A DNA stretch of 64,000 nt from contig NZ_JALQCS010000001.1 of NCBI RefSeq assembly GCF_023277115.1, positions 1,296,001-1,360,000 on the forward strand. Reading direction: 5' to 3'. This stretch comes from Acidithiobacillus acidisediminis. GTDB lineage: Bacteria > Pseudomonadota > Gammaproteobacteria > Acidithiobacillales > Acidithiobacillaceae. Below the pieces are notes generated by a model that was not told where the DNA came from, ran no database searches, and saw only the letters and a list, made by a program, of their open reading frames with translations. This document shows positions 36,229 through 45,722 of the stretch, piece by piece (position 1 is the stretch's first letter; each line of letters begins with the position of its first letter). Position numbers and translations under genes: made by a program.

Positions 36229-37015
36229 GGGAGCTATGGGCGAGGTTCGCAGCGGCGAGCAGGGTACAACTGCTCGCCCAGATCAGTGCTGGAAACAAGC
36301 AGATCAGCAATAGCAAAGTAAGAATGCCGGTGACCATGGGCGATTGGGCCGCATGGGTGCCGGCGGCAAACAAGCCGACGATGACGACGATCAGGATAAG
36401 AACGGAAGCGAGTATCAGCCCGACCAGAAGAGGGAAAAATAGCCAGCCCAGACGATCGCCAAAAAGGCGCATGGCGCTGCGCATGGCGTCCCGGGTACTC
36501 AGGCCGTAGGCGGCATAGAGGGCGTATCCATATTGGAAAAAGGTGCCAACGAAATACGAGATGACAATACTGATCCAAAAGATCGGTTGTTGCGCTACGA
36601 CGAGGGCCGCAGCGGGATCCGAATGCCCTTGCAGGGCTAGGTAGCCCGAGTTCTGCAGCAGCAACACATTGATGACGGCGGGCGGTAGCGCCAATAACCA
36701 AGCCTCTTGTTCGCGCAGGCTCCAGAAGGGTGCCAAGGCGGAGTAGGGGCGTCCTGCACTGCTCAGCGCGATGGCGCGAAAAAAGCCGATCAACAAGACA
36801 TTGGTCCAGAGGCTCTCCAGTATCGTCCACAGTAGCCGCAGGGACATCATCTGCGCGGTCGCAATACTCAAAAGAGCAAAGCCAAACACCGCTAACAGAC
36901 CGAGTAAGAGGAGGTTGAGGGCAAGTCGCCAAAAATGCGTGCGCAGGATCTGCCATGCGCCGGAGAGGACCTCGCCAACACCAAGAGTGGAAGCCGTGTA
37001 TAATGGTTCAGGCAT
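36206..37015 (-). CDS. Polytopic membrane protein of unknown function
   Basis: About 269 residues with five or six membrane helices and no charged catalytic motif. The N-terminal [21 protein letters not shown] resembles the amphipathic opening of DUF-type bacterial integral proteins with a paired-helix repeat (in part: [16 protein letters not shown]). The ATG at 37015 is favoured because GGAG lies at the right distance; another ATG is at 37024. It overlaps apaH upstream and recQ downstream. Confidence 0.65.
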   Translation of the reverse strand: MPEPLYTASTLGVGEVLSGAWQILRTHFWRLALNLLLLGLLAVFGFALLSIATAQMMSLRLLWTILESLWTNVLLIGFFRAIALSSAGRPYSALAPFWSLREQEAWLLALPPAVINVLLLQNSGYLALQGHSDPAAALVVAQQPIFWISIVISYFVGTFFQYGYALYAAYGLSTRDAMRSAMRLFGDRLGWLFFPLLVGLILASVLILIVVIVGLFAAGTHAAQSPMVTGILTLLLLICLFPALIWASSCTLLAAANLAHSSRDTRFLP

Positions 37016-37889
37016 GGGCGGCATGCTCCAATCTTTTGCTTGCGAGAGGGGATGAAGCTTGCGCGTAGGGCGCACAGTGGACCTGCAGAATGCGGATCGG
37101 TGTTATATCTATACGCGCCGCACTGAGTTGTCGTCCCCAGACACAACCGCTATCGAGGGCCAGAAGGCGCTCTTGCACCAGCAGACCTTGGGTCGCCCAG
37201 TGGCCGCAGATGATACTCCCCTCGGGTTGTGCGGCGAAAAACCGTTGATGCCACGGAAGGAAGCTAGAGTCCGGTGGCTCGTTAGTCCAGGCATACAAAC
37301 CATCTTCCCGTACCCAACGGGCGCGGGTAAGGACGGCCACGCGAAAGCGCTGGGCATCCTCTTCCGTACGGCAATCGCGCCAACGCTGTGGTGCATCGCG
37401 CTCCCACAGGTTGCGCAGGAAGCGTTTCCAATTCTTCCCGCGCAAGGCGCGCTGCACCATTTCTGCATGTCCGGCAGCCTCTGCCAAGCTCCATTCCGCG
37501 TCCATAGCGGCATGCACCATCGCCCAGGAGTCTGACTGCTCCTGATAAACCAAGGGCTGTTGGCGTAACCAATGAAAATAATCAGCGGCCTTCCCGTCGT
37601 CGAGGAGCGCGGCCAAGGTGTCGCTTTTCTTCGCCTTGACGAGGCCCGCCCAGCGGCTGATGGCGTAGAGATCATGGTTGCCTAGCACAAGTCGAATGCG
37701 GTCCTGTTCGGCAAAGGCCCATGCCAAGGTTTCGCGGCTTTGTGGTCCACGATTGATCAGATCCCCGGCGAGCCAGAGGGTGGAATAGCTGCCGATCGCC
37801 GATAAAAGCTCCCTCAGCGCTGCAAAACAGCCCTGTAGATCGCCAATTGCATAGACTCCAGGCACGGCGCTGGGAGCATCGTCACTCAA
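37008..37889 (-). CDS. apaH: Bis(5'-nucleosyl)-tetraphosphatase, symmetrical
   Basis: Splits diadenosine tetraphosphate into two ADP. The metallophosphatase motifs are YAIGDLQGC, LAGDLINRGPQS and LVLGNHDLY, followed by VHAA and ICGHWATQGL. The 293-residue length fits the family (about 280). The likely start is a TTG whose last base pair overlaps the stop of the DsrE-like gene (TTGA); no ATG is available before the first motif. It is coupled to the membrane protein downstream. Confidence 0.9.
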   Translation of the reverse strand: MSDDAPSAVPGVYAIGDLQGCFAALRELLSAIGSYSTLWLAGDLINRGPQSRETLAWAFAEQDRIRLVLGNHDLYAISRWAGLVKAKKSDTLAALLDDGKAADYFHWLRQQPLVYQEQSDSWAMVHAAMDAEWSLAEAAGHAEMVQRALRGKNWKRFLRNLWERDAPQRWRDCRTEEDAQRFRVAVLTRARWVREDGLYAWTNEPPDSSFLPWHQRFFAAQPEGSIICGHWATQGLLVQERLLALDSGCVWGRQLSAARIDITPIRILQVHCAPYAQASSPLASKRLEHAAHA

Positions 37890-38239
37890 AAACTGATCAC
37901 CTGATCACTCGCTTTCATGTTGCGCACGAGAGTCGCCATATTGCCAATCTTCACGCCCGGGAGGAAGGGGCTGGCGCTGTCCTCGGGTAAGGTGACGGCA
38001 TGTAGCTGGCCACCCAGTTCCTTGATTTCCTCAAGTAGGTCGCAATGCGCAGGATGAACGGTCCGCGCCTCTTCGCGCAGGACGGCAACCGCCTCTTCTA
38101 AAAAGAACACATTCACTTTGATGTCGTCGGCAAGTGCAGCGATCGCCGTGCGCAAGGCATGCAATACCGGAGTACCTTCGCTGCCAGGGGTAGAGCGGAC
38201 CAGGACTGTCCACTGTATGGTATCGTCGTCTTGCTGCAT
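37886..38239 (-). CDS. DsrE-like small protein
   Basis: A 117-residue DsrE/F-fold protein: the first strand WTVLVRSTPGSE, a helix ALRTAIAALAD, and a second strand KVNVFFLEEAVAVL, as in DsrE-type sulfur-relay proteins. A single cysteine lies in HPAHCDLLEE, at about the place where DsrE family members carry a sulfur-binding cysteine. Start ATG at 38239 with GGAG upstream. In a sulfur oxidiser a persulfide-handling role is possible but not shown; it leads the apaH-recQ run and is divergent from secB. Confidence 0.7.
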   Translation of the reverse strand: MQQDDDTIQWTVLVRSTPGSEGTPVLHALRTAIAALADDIKVNVFFLEEAVAVLREEARTVHPAHCDLLEEIKELGGQLHAVTLPEDSASPFLPGVKIGNMATLVRNMKASDQVISF

Positions 38240-38359
38240 TGCCACTGTTCTCCGTCTCGATCTTTTGATTGTAGCAAAGGTTGACGGTGGCGTGGCAGTT
38301 TCGACTGAAAATCGCTACACTTTGGCAGAATTGTACCGCAACTACGAAAGGCAAGACTC

Positions 38360-38818
38360 ATGACGGATATGGCAGCGCAAGAACCGGTGTTTATGATCGA
38401 GCGGATTTACATCAAGGACCTCTCCTTTGAATCGCCCAATGCCCCGCAGAGCTTTACCATGGCAGAGGCGCCCTCGGTCGATGTTGGACTGAACACGGAA
38501 ACCCATGAAGTGCCTGGAACACCGGAACTGGTTGAGGTGGTCTTGACGGTAACGGTCAATGCCAAGAGCTCTGACAGCACCTACTTTGCTGTCGAGGTAC
38601 AGCAGGGGGGGCTTTTCCGTTTGCAGAATATCCCGGAAGAGCATCAACCGGTTCTGTTGGCGGTACATTGCCCGACCATCCTCTTCCCCTACGCGCGCGA
38701 GGCTGTGGCGGATCTGGTGGGCCGAGGTGGTTTCCAGCCGCTGCATCTGCATCCAGTGAATTTCGAAGCGCTCTATCAGCAGGCGCAGATCGAACAAGCG
38801 CAGCACACCACCCAATAA
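38360..38818 (+). CDS. secB: Protein-export chaperone SecB
   Basis: The 152-residue product matches SecB: IYIKDLSFESPNAP at the start, EVVLTVTVNAK, then CPTILFPYAREAVADLVGR and FQPLHLHPVNFEALY. SecB holds precursors unfolded and hands them to SecA. AAAGG precedes the ATG. The 120-base gap to the divergent DsrE-like gene contains a possible -10 (TACACT) for secB but no convincing -35. Confidence 0.95.
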   Translation: MTDMAAQEPVFMIERIYIKDLSFESPNAPQSFTMAEAPSVDVGLNTETHEVPGTPELVEVVLTVTVNAKSSDSTYFAVEVQQGGLFRLQNIPEEHQPVLLAVHCPTILFPYAREAVADLVGRGGFQPLHLHPVNFEALYQQAQIEQAQHTTQ

Positions 38819-38824
38819 AGTTAG

Positions 38825-39811
38825 ATGGCGGTACGAACGGTGCTTGGGGCGGGTCATTGGGGCACCGCCCTCGCCGTGGCGCTGACGCGTCGGGGCGACG
38901 CCGTATTGCTCTGGGGCCGTTCCCTGCCGGATGCATCAGCCCATTCCGGCTGCCCCTTGCCACACTTTCCCCAGAGTCAGTGGCCGCATGCCCTGCGCTT
39001 GCTGTCCGGCTGGGAGGTGGCGCTGCAAGATGTCCATGAGGTCATTATCGCCGTGCCCAGCCATGGGGTACGCGCCATTGCTCGACGTTTGGCCCATTCT
39101 CTTCCCAGTGCAGTAGCCATTACGCTGACCAGCAAGGGGCTGGAACGGGATACCCAGCAACGTCTCGATCAAGTCATTGCCGAAGAATTGCCGCATCATC
39201 GTTGGGGGGTTTTATCCGGCCCAAGCTTTGCCAGTGATCTCATCGCTGGTCGTCCCTTGGCCATGACCCTGGCCAGTCATTCGTCCGAGTATCTGGATGC
39301 CCAGGCCTCGGCATGGCGTTCCGAGCAGCTACGAATCTATCCCAGTGCGGATGTTGCGGGAGTTTGTCTGGCGGGGGCCATCAAGAATGTCCTGGCGATT
39401 GCAGCCGGCATCTCGGATGGGTTGGGCTATGGCGAGAGTGCCCGGGCAGCCCTGATTACTCGCGGTCTGGCTGAGCTGCAACGACTGGGGATTGCGCTTG
39501 GCGGACGGGCAGATACCTTCATTGGCCTAGCCGGCGCTGGCGATCTCATCCTCACCGCCAGCAGCGATCTTTCGCGCAATCGGCGCCTTGGTCTGGGCAT
39601 CGGTGCCGGAGCTGCGCCGGAACAGGTTCTGCGCGGGCTTGGGGAGGAGGTGGAAGGGTGGCGTAGTAGCCATGCCCTCTATCATTTAGCGCGAGAGCGG
39701 CAGATTGAGATGCCTATTGTCGCTGCGGTGTACCGCGTGCTGTATGAGGGGCATTCCGCAGCCGATGCATCGCGTTCCCTCATGCAACGAGGACTGTCGG
39801 TGGAGGGCTGA
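38825..39811 (+). CDS. gpsA: Glycerol-3-phosphate dehydrogenase [NAD(P)+]
   Basis: Makes sn-glycerol 3-phosphate for phospholipids. The 328-residue product has the nucleotide-binding start VLGAGHWGTALAVAL, TLTSKGLERDT, the catalytic GPSFASDLIAGRP and GAIKNVLAIAAGISDGLGYGES, and ends with the substrate-binding GAGDLILTASSDLSRNRRLG. It follows secB by 6 bases, a common pairing in Proteobacteria. Confidence 0.95.
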   Translation: MAVRTVLGAGHWGTALAVALTRRGDAVLLWGRSLPDASAHSGCPLPHFPQSQWPHALRLLSGWEVALQDVHEVIIAVPSHGVRAIARRLAHSLPSAVAITLTSKGLERDTQQRLDQVIAEELPHHRWGVLSGPSFASDLIAGRPLAMTLASHSSEYLDAQASAWRSEQLRIYPSADVAGVCLAGAIKNVLAIAAGISDGLGYGESARAALITRGLAELQRLGIALGGRADTFIGLAGAGDLILTASSDLSRNRRLGLGIGAGAAPEQVLRGLGEEVEGWRSSHALYHLARERQIEMPIVAAVYRVLYEGHSAADASRSLMQRGLSVEG

Positions 39812-39813
39812 TT

Positions 39814-41274
39814 TTGGCTTTGCTCCGTTTGCCTGGAGGGGATGACGCACGGCGACGGATTCCCTTCGCGCCTTTTCGCACGATTGGCATTCTTCTCGTG
39901 CAATTCGTGGTATTTGCCTTGCTGTTGCTCGGGGTCTTGCTGGTGCATACCAATCAAGACTTGAGTACGCTGAAGCACTATACGGCAAGCATGATCTGGA
40001 TTGCTGAGATCAACCGTGACTGTAGTCAGGCTTGGCAGGAGCACGGCGCATCGGCTGCAATGCAGGTACTCTCTATCGATCTGCGACAATTGCCGTCGGG
40101 ATTTACGACGCGGGAGGAAGGACCACAACTGCGCCAGCTGCGCGCACTCGCAGCGCAGGGGAATCCGGCCGATCTGCCACAGGTATTTGCGGATCTGAGT
40201 GCCTGGAATCTTGCCGCGCACCTGCATGGCCGTGGTTTGGTCCTCGCCGCTGGTCATGATTCCCGCTACACCCTGATCGGATCGGTGATTGCCCTGGCGG
40301 CCTTCATGATCTTCGTCATCGTCACCCTGATCTTTTTTCGGACTCGCATTCTGAGTCCGCTCCGTCGCCTGCAAGAAGCCATGCATTCCCTCGAACTGGG
40401 TGCGTTTCAACGCGTGGGGGAGGATCATGCGGATCCCGGAATCATTCCTCTGCTGCGCTATTACAATCAGATGGTGGGGCGCCTTCAGGAGCTGGAGCGG
40501 CAACGGCGTCAATATCTGCAGGACCTGCAGCAGGAAGTCCACGAGGCGGCGAGTACTTTGATGGCACAGCAGGCGGCCATGACCCGCTCCGAGCGCATGG
40601 CTGCCGTTGGCGAGGCTGCGGCTGCATTTGCCCATGAGCTGCGCAACCCTCTCGCAGGCTTGCAGGTGGGATGTGCCAATATTCGGCGCGAAATTCAGGA
40701 TACCGAGCTCGACGCGCGCTTGGCCCTCATGGAGGACGAGTTACGTCGCGTGAGTCGACTCCTCGATCAGCAGCTGCGTGGTGCGCGTCAGGCGCGGGAG
40801 TCGGGGCAATGGGTGCGTCCGGACGAAGTGGCGGAAGCGTTGCTGAATCTGATACGGTACCAGCTCCCGCCCAATATCCGTTTAGGTCTGAAGCTCGGTG
40901 ATGCGCTGGGCTGTTGTCTGCTCCCCGTGGATCAATTTCGACAGGCACTGCTCAATCTTGTGCTGAACGCGCAACAGGCATTAGAGGAGCGTAGCGGGGA
41001 AATTTCGGTGGAACTGCAGCGCGATGGTGATGGTCGGATACGCCTGGTGGTGGCCGATAGTGGTCCCGGTTTCCCGGCGGCGTTGTTGCGCGAGGGTATT
41101 CGACCCTTTGCCAGTGCCCGTGAACAAGGTACGGGCTTGGGACTGGCGATGGTGCGCCGCTTTGTACGTAGCCTGGGCGGAGAGGTGAAACTTACCAATC
41201 GTCCGCAAGGGGGCGCCGAGGTTGTCCTGATCATTCCCTGTCCAGAGCAGGTCGAGGAGTCCGAGCGTGGCTGA
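39814..41274 (+). CDS. Sensor histidine kinase
   Basis: A 486-residue membrane kinase. Two helices (about 22-44 and 150-173) bracket a periplasmic sensing segment; then come HAMP, a dimerisation region with the phosphorylated H274 in HELRNPLAG, and the ATPase domain (LLNLVLNAQQAL as N box, VADSGPGFP as G1, EQGTGLGLAMVRRF as G2). TTG start with GGAGGG upstream, 2 bases after gpsA. It overlaps the response regulator by 8 bases. The layout is that of NtrB/ZraS-like kinases that serve sigma-54 activators; the signal is unknown. Confidence 0.88.
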   Translation: MALLRLPGGDDARRRIPFAPFRTIGILLVQFVVFALLLLGVLLVHTNQDLSTLKHYTASMIWIAEINRDCSQAWQEHGASAAMQVLSIDLRQLPSGFTTREEGPQLRQLRALAAQGNPADLPQVFADLSAWNLAAHLHGRGLVLAAGHDSRYTLIGSVIALAAFMIFVIVTLIFFRTRILSPLRRLQEAMHSLELGAFQRVGEDHADPGIIPLLRYYNQMVGRLQELERQRRQYLQDLQQEVHEAASTLMAQQAAMTRSERMAAVGEAAAAFAHELRNPLAGLQVGCANIRREIQDTELDARLALMEDELRRVSRLLDQQLRGARQARESGQWVRPDEVAEALLNLIRYQLPPNIRLGLKLGDALGCCLLPVDQFRQALLNLVLNAQQALEERSGEISVELQRDGDGRIRLVVADSGPGFPAALLREGIRPFASAREQGTGLGLAMVRRFVRSLGGEVKLTNRPQGGAEVVLIIPCPEQVEESERG

Positions 41275-42673
41275 TCCCTTATTGATCATCGAAGATGAGA
41301 TCTTTCTCGGGCGGGAGATGCGTCGTTATTTTGAGAAAGAGGGCTGGCAGGTGTTCTGGGCCGAGCGCCTTGGCGATGCGGAGCAGCTCCTCGCAGATGA
41401 TCTCAGTCCCTTGGTTACCCTGGCCGATCTGAATCTCCCGGATGGGAATGGTCTGGACTTGCTGGAACGCTCGCGGGAGCGGGGTATCCAAGGAGAATGG
41501 ATCTTCCTTACCGCCTATGGCAGCGTGCCCGATTCCGTGCGTGCCCTGCGTCTGGGCGCCTACGATTTTCTCGAAAAACCGTGTGAAATGGAACGCTTGG
41601 CCATGGTAGTCCGCTCCGCTGGGCGAGCCGCCAGGGCGCAACGGCGGGTGGCAGATGACACCAGCCAGCACAGCCGGCGCTACAGCGCGACGGCTTTTCT
41701 CGGCACCAGTCCAGCGGCGCAACGAGTGCGCGAGATTCTGCAACGCCTAGCTCAGGTGCCCTATAGTGGTCTGATCATTTCCGGCGAGACGGGAACGGGT
41801 AAGGGGCTGGCGGCGCGGATTCTGCATTATAGCGGTTTACGGCGCGATGGACCGATGGTGGAGATCAACTGCGCCGCCTTACCGCGGGAGCTTCTGGAAT
41901 CCGAGCTTTTTGGTTACGAAGCCGGGGCCTTTACGGGAGCCACCTCTCGCCATCGCGGTCTAGTAGAACAAGCGAACGGCGGTAGCCTATTTCTCGATGA
42001 AATCTCGGAGATGGACCTTGATCTGCAGGCCAAACTCTTGAAGGTGATCGAAGATCGTAGCTTACGTCGCTTGGGGGGAGACCGCACGATCGAAGTCGAC
42101 GTCCGCTTTCTCGCTGCCAGTAACCGCGACCTCGATGCCTTGGTGGCCGACGGACGTTTTCGCGCCGATCTCTACCATCGTCTCAGTGTCGTGCGCCTTC
42201 TTTTACCTGCCCTGCGCGAGCGCAAAGAAGACCTCCAGGAGCTGGTGCCGCATTTTGTGGCGGAATTCAATGCCCAGGCGGGAAAGCGAGTACGACACAT
42301 CAGCCCCGCCGTCTGGACGGCCCTAGAGAGCTATGACTGGCCTGGGAATGTCCGCGAACTGCGCAATGTGGTTGAACGTGGTGTGTTGTTCTCCGAGGGC
42401 GAGGAATTACCGTTGGAGTGGCTGCAATTGCCGGGGATGGAACCTGCCAGCGCGTGCCCGGCACCGGGTGCTTGCCCATTCGATGATCAGCGGCAGGTCA
42501 TCCTGCCCATCGATGGCAGTATGGATCTGGATAGCATGGAACGTGAAATTTTATCGCGGGTCCTGCAATCCACGGATTACAACGTTACCCAGGCAGCGCG
42601 GATTCTTGGCACCACGCGGGAAACGTTGCGCTACCGCGTGCGTAAGTATGGTTTGCTGAGCGAGGATGGCTAG
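41267..42673 (+). CDS. Sigma-54-dependent response regulator (NtrC family)
   Basis: The 468-residue protein has a receiver with phosphoacceptor D54 in [10 protein letters not shown] and K104 in FLEKP, an AAA+ domain with Walker A GETGTGKG, the sigma-54-contacting loop GAFTGA in [13 protein letters not shown], Walker B SLFLDEI, and a C-terminal Fis-type helix-turn-helix ([20 protein letters not shown]). It activates RNA polymerase bound at -24/-12 promoters. Two such promoter-like elements lie in this window before hip and DUF302-soxB, which makes this a candidate, though unproven, regulator of the Sox block. It ends 68 bases before the hopanoid operon. Confidence 0.92.
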   Translation: MADPLLIIEDEIFLGREMRRYFEKEGWQVFWAERLGDAEQLLADDLSPLVTLADLNLPDGNGLDLLERSRERGIQGEWIFLTAYGSVPDSVRALRLGAYDFLEKPCEMERLAMVVRSAGRAARAQRRVADDTSQHSRRYSATAFLGTSPAAQRVREILQRLAQVPYSGLIISGETGTGKGLAARILHYSGLRRDGPMVEINCAALPRELLESELFGYEAGAFTGATSRHRGLVEQANGGSLFLDEISEMDLDLQAKLLKVIEDRSLRRLGGDRTIEVDVRFLAASNRDLDALVADGRFRADLYHRLSVVRLLLPALRERKEDLQELVPHFVAEFNAQAGKRVRHISPAVWTALESYDWPGNVRELRNVVERGVLFSEGEELPLEWLQLPGMEPASACPAPGACPFDDQRQVILPIDGSMDLDSMEREILSRVLQSTDYNVTQAARILGTTRETLRYRVRKYGLLSEDG

Positions 42674-42741
42674 CAGAAGGCTTGCGCGAAAGGCCGGCGG
42701 CGTTTACAGTCCCGCCTTAATTCCTTCGGCATGGACGTAGA

Positions 42742-43806
42742 ATGACCGATAATATTGCCTCGGAGCAGGCCCCAGGAAGCATGGATCGGGATGCCGCCCT
42801 GCGCTATCAGACAGCGAGTTTGCAGCGAGTTTCGCGTACTTTTGCCCTTACGATTCCGCAACTACCCCCGGGTTTGCGGGAAGCGGTGGGGAACGGCTAT
42901 CTACTCTGCCGTATCGCCGACACCATCGAAGACGATCCCCACCTGACTTGGGAGGCCAAGGCGCATTGGCAGCAGGTATTCCTGTCGGTTTTGCGCCAGG
43001 AAATCGCGCCAACGGATTTCGCAACCGGCTTCGCGGCGGTCATGGCGGCAGAAATGCCAGAGGGAGAACATGACCTGATTGCCCATAGCGCTGCGGTTGT
43101 CGCTCTGACGCACAGCTTCGATCCGGTGCAGCAGTCGGCCCTGATACGTTGTGTGCAGATCATGGGCGCGGGCATGGCAGAGTTTCAGCGGCGCGCCTCT
43201 CGGGCGGGATTGCGTGATCAGGCCGACATGGATCACTACTGCTACGTCGTCGCCGGTGTGGTTGGCGAAATGCTCACGGCCCTGTTCGTAAACCAGGAAC
43301 CTCGCATGTTGGCAGGTGGTGTGGATCTGCAGGCGCTCGCCGTGTCTTTTGGGCAGGGTCTGCAAATGACCAATATTCTCAAGGATCTCTGGACGGATTG
43401 GGAGCGGGGCGTGCTGTGGTTGCCCCAGGATCGCATCCGCGCCCATGGATTGGAGCCAGTGGATCTGCATCCGGGAATGAACCATCCAGGCTTTTCTGCC
43501 CTATTGGCCGAGATGTTGGCTTTGGCAGCCCGCCATTTGCGTAATGCCATGACCTTTACCTTGCAAATCCCGGCGGAGCAGGCCGGTATGCGGGATTTTT
43601 GCCTGTGGGCTATTGCCATGGCCGTGCTGACCTTGCGTCGTATCGCCGAAAATCCTGGCTTTCGCAGTGGTGAAGAGGTCAAGATCAGTCGCGACAGTGT
43701 GCGTAATGTGGTCTTGCTGTCCCGTCTGCTGCATCGTTTTGACCCCCTGCTGGACCTCGCTTTTCGAGTGGGTATCAAGCCGTTGCCGCGGGGTTCCCTA
43801 TGCTGA
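42742..43806 (+). CDS. Squalene synthase (trans-isoprenyl diphosphate synthase, head-to-head)
   Basis: The 354-residue product joins two farnesyl diphosphates. It has the eukaryote-like motifs YLLCRIADTIEDD (first Asp-rich site), MDHYCYVVAGVVGEMLT and QMTNILKDLWTDWERG (second Asp-rich site). This pattern fits single-enzyme squalene synthases such as that of Methylococcus rather than the HpnC/HpnD pair, and no hpnC or hpnE is present. It ends with a 7-base overlap with shc, giving the substrate source for the cyclase. The 68-base gap before it shows no clear promoter. HpnD remains the main alternative identity. Confidence 0.82.
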   Translation: MTDNIASEQAPGSMDRDAALRYQTASLQRVSRTFALTIPQLPPGLREAVGNGYLLCRIADTIEDDPHLTWEAKAHWQQVFLSVLRQEIAPTDFATGFAAVMAAEMPEGEHDLIAHSAAVVALTHSFDPVQQSALIRCVQIMGAGMAEFQRRASRAGLRDQADMDHYCYVVAGVVGEMLTALFVNQEPRMLAGGVDLQALAVSFGQGLQMTNILKDLWTDWERGVLWLPQDRIRAHGLEPVDLHPGMNHPGFSALLAEMLALAARHLRNAMTFTLQIPAEQAGMRDFCLWAIAMAVLTLRRIAENPGFRSGEEVKISRDSVRNVVLLSRLLHRFDPLLDLAFRVGIKPLPRGSLC

Positions 43807-45722
43807 TGCCGACAGCGCGCTATGCGTTGCCGACGTTTTCCCGCAGCGCACTGCAGCAGAGCATCGCGGCCGCACAACAGGCGCTACGGCAACATCAAGC
43901 GCAGGATGGGCATTGGTGCTTTGAGTTTGAAGCCGATTGTACGATCCCGGCGGAATACATCCTGATGATGCACTACATGGATGATCGGGATGCCGATCTG
44001 CAGGCCAAGATTGCGGTGTATTTGCGTCGCCATCAGGGCGATCATGGCGGCTGGCCCCTGTATCATGGTGGTCAATTCGATATGAGTGCATCCGTAAAGG
44101 CCTATTATGCCCTCAAGCTCGCGGGCGATGCGCCGGAGGCGTCGCATATGCAGCGTGCCCGAGCCGCAATTCTGGCGCATGGCGGTGCGGAGCGGGCAAA
44201 TGTCTTTACCCGGATCACCCTGGCCCTGTTTCGTCAGGTACCTTGGCGCGCGGTTCCCTTCATTCCCGTGGAAATCATGTTTCTCCCGCGCTGGTTTCCC
44301 ATGCACATCGATAAGGTGGCGTCCTGGTCGCGCACGGTCATGGTCCCGCTGTTCATCTTGTGCAGTCGGAAAGCGCAGGCGAAAAACCCCACCGGCGTGG
44401 GTATACCGGAGTTGTTTCGGCAGGCACCAGACGAAATTCATGACTACTTTGTTTGTGCTCGCAAGGGCATCGTGGCGCGGACATTTCTCGCGTTGGATCG
44501 CTTGGGGCGAACACTGGAACCCCTCATTCCCGCCTGGATTCGCAATCGTGCGATTCGCCGTGCCGAGGCTTGGTTTATTGCCCGTTTGAATGGCGTGCAT
44601 GGTATCAACGGGATCTTTCCGGCCATGGTCAATGCGCATGAAGCCTTGGCCTTGCTCGGTTATCCCAAGGAGCATCCCTATCGTCAGCAGACTCGCCAGG
44701 CATTGCAAAATCTCCTGGTCGAGCGCGCGCAGGAGGCCTACTGTCAGCCCTGCGTTTCGCCCGTCTGGGACACCTGCTGGGGCCTGCGTGCGCTACTCGA
44801 GATTGCGCCCGAGCCGGAGGAGGATGCCCTGGCGGCCATGCATTGGCTCTTGCAGCGACAAATTACGGATGCTCCAGGAGACTGGCAACACCTTCGTCCG
44901 CATCTGCGCGGTGGCGGCTGGGCCTTTCAGTACGAAAATTCGTATTACCCCGATTTGGATGACACTGCCGCGGTGGCTTGGACTCTGCATCGGGCCGGAC
45001 GGCCAGAGGATCGCCCCGCCTTGGAGCGAGCGGCGGATTGGCTGGTTGGAATGCAGTCCCGCAATGGTGGCTTTGGCGCCTATGATGTCGACAATACCCA
45101 TTATTACCTGAACGAAATCCCGTTTGCTGATCACAAGGCCCTGCTCGACCCACCCACGGCGGATGTGAGTGGCCGGGTCCTGACCTTTCTTGCGGCTCTG
45201 AATCGTCCGCAGGATCGCCCGGCGATCGATCGCCTGGTCAAATATCTACTCGATCAGCAAGAATCCAATGGTTCCTGGTTTGGGCGCTGGGGAAGCAATT
45301 ACATTTATGGGACCTGGTCGGTATTGATTGCCTTTGCGGAACTTGGAGATCCGACCGTGCGGCCGGCGATGGAACGGGCTGCCGCTTGGTTGCGCGCGGT
45401 GCAGCAGGAGGACGGTGGTTGGGGCGAAAGTAATGACTCCTACCTGGATCCTGGCCTTGCTGGTCAAGGGCAGCCTGCGACCGCCGCGCACACGGCTTGG
45501 GCGTGTCTGGCCCTGATGGCTGCGGGAGACCGTGACACTGACGCCCTGCGGCGCGGAATCGCCTGGCTCCAGGAGCATCAGGCAGCCGATGGCGAATGGC
45601 ACGATCCATGGTTCAATGCTCCAGGGTTTCCGCGCGTGTTCTATATCACCTACCACGGTTACAAACTATATTTTCCCTTATGGGCGCTCAGCCAGTATCA
45701 GAATCTCCAGGCCCGCGCTTAG
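43800..45722 (+). CDS. shc: Squalene-hopene cyclase
   Basis: Cyclises squalene to hopene and hopanol at the inner membrane. The 640-residue protein carries the catalytic DxDD motif as DLDD (385-388) in YYPDLDDTAAV and several QW repeats (HQGDHGGWPLY, MQSRNGGFGAY, QQEDGGWGES, QESNGSWFGRWG). NEIPFADHKALLDPPT is diagnostic. The start overlaps the squalene synthase stop and the end overlaps hpnG, so synthesis is coupled. Length equals that of well-known bacterial cyclases. Confidence 0.96.
   Translation: MLMPTARYALPTFSRSALQQSIAAAQQALRQHQAQDGHWCFEFEADCTIPAEYILMMHYMDDRDADLQAKIAVYLRRHQGDHGGWPLYHGGQFDMSASVKAYYALKLAGDAPEASHMQRARAAILAHGGAERANVFTRITLALFRQVPWRAVPFIPVEIMFLPRWFPMHIDKVASWSRTVMVPLFILCSRKAQAKNPTGVGIPELFRQAPDEIHDYFVCARKGIVARTFLALDRLGRTLEPLIPAWIRNRAIRRAEAWFIARLNGVHGINGIFPAMVNAHEALALLGYPKEHPYRQQTRQALQNLLVERAQEAYCQPCVSPVWDTCWGLRALLEIAPEPEEDALAAMHWLLQRQITDAPGDWQHLRPHLRGGGWAFQYENSYYPDLDDTAAVAWTLHRAGRPEDRPALERAADWLVGMQSRNGGFGAYDVDNTHYYLNEIPFADHKALLDPPTADVSGRVLTFLAALNRPQDRPAIDRLVKYLLDQQESNGSWFGRWGSNYIYGTWSVLIAFAELGDPTVRPAMERAAAWLRAVQQEDGGWGESNDSYLDPGLAGQGQPATAAHTAWACLALMAAGDRDTDALRRGIAWLQEHQAADGEWHDPWFNAPGFPRVFYITYHGYKLYFPLWALSQYQNLQARA

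Noticed and set aside
39682-40635. Minus-strand frame of 317 codons opposite gpsA and the histidine kinase
   Set aside because: Overlaps two well-supported genes and encodes no recognisable protein.
42742-43806. Assignment as HpnD or phytoene synthase
   Set aside because: The motifs (DTIEDD, QMTNILKDLW) and the absence of hpnC and hpnE fit a one-enzyme squalene synthase better, though HpnD is kept as alternative.
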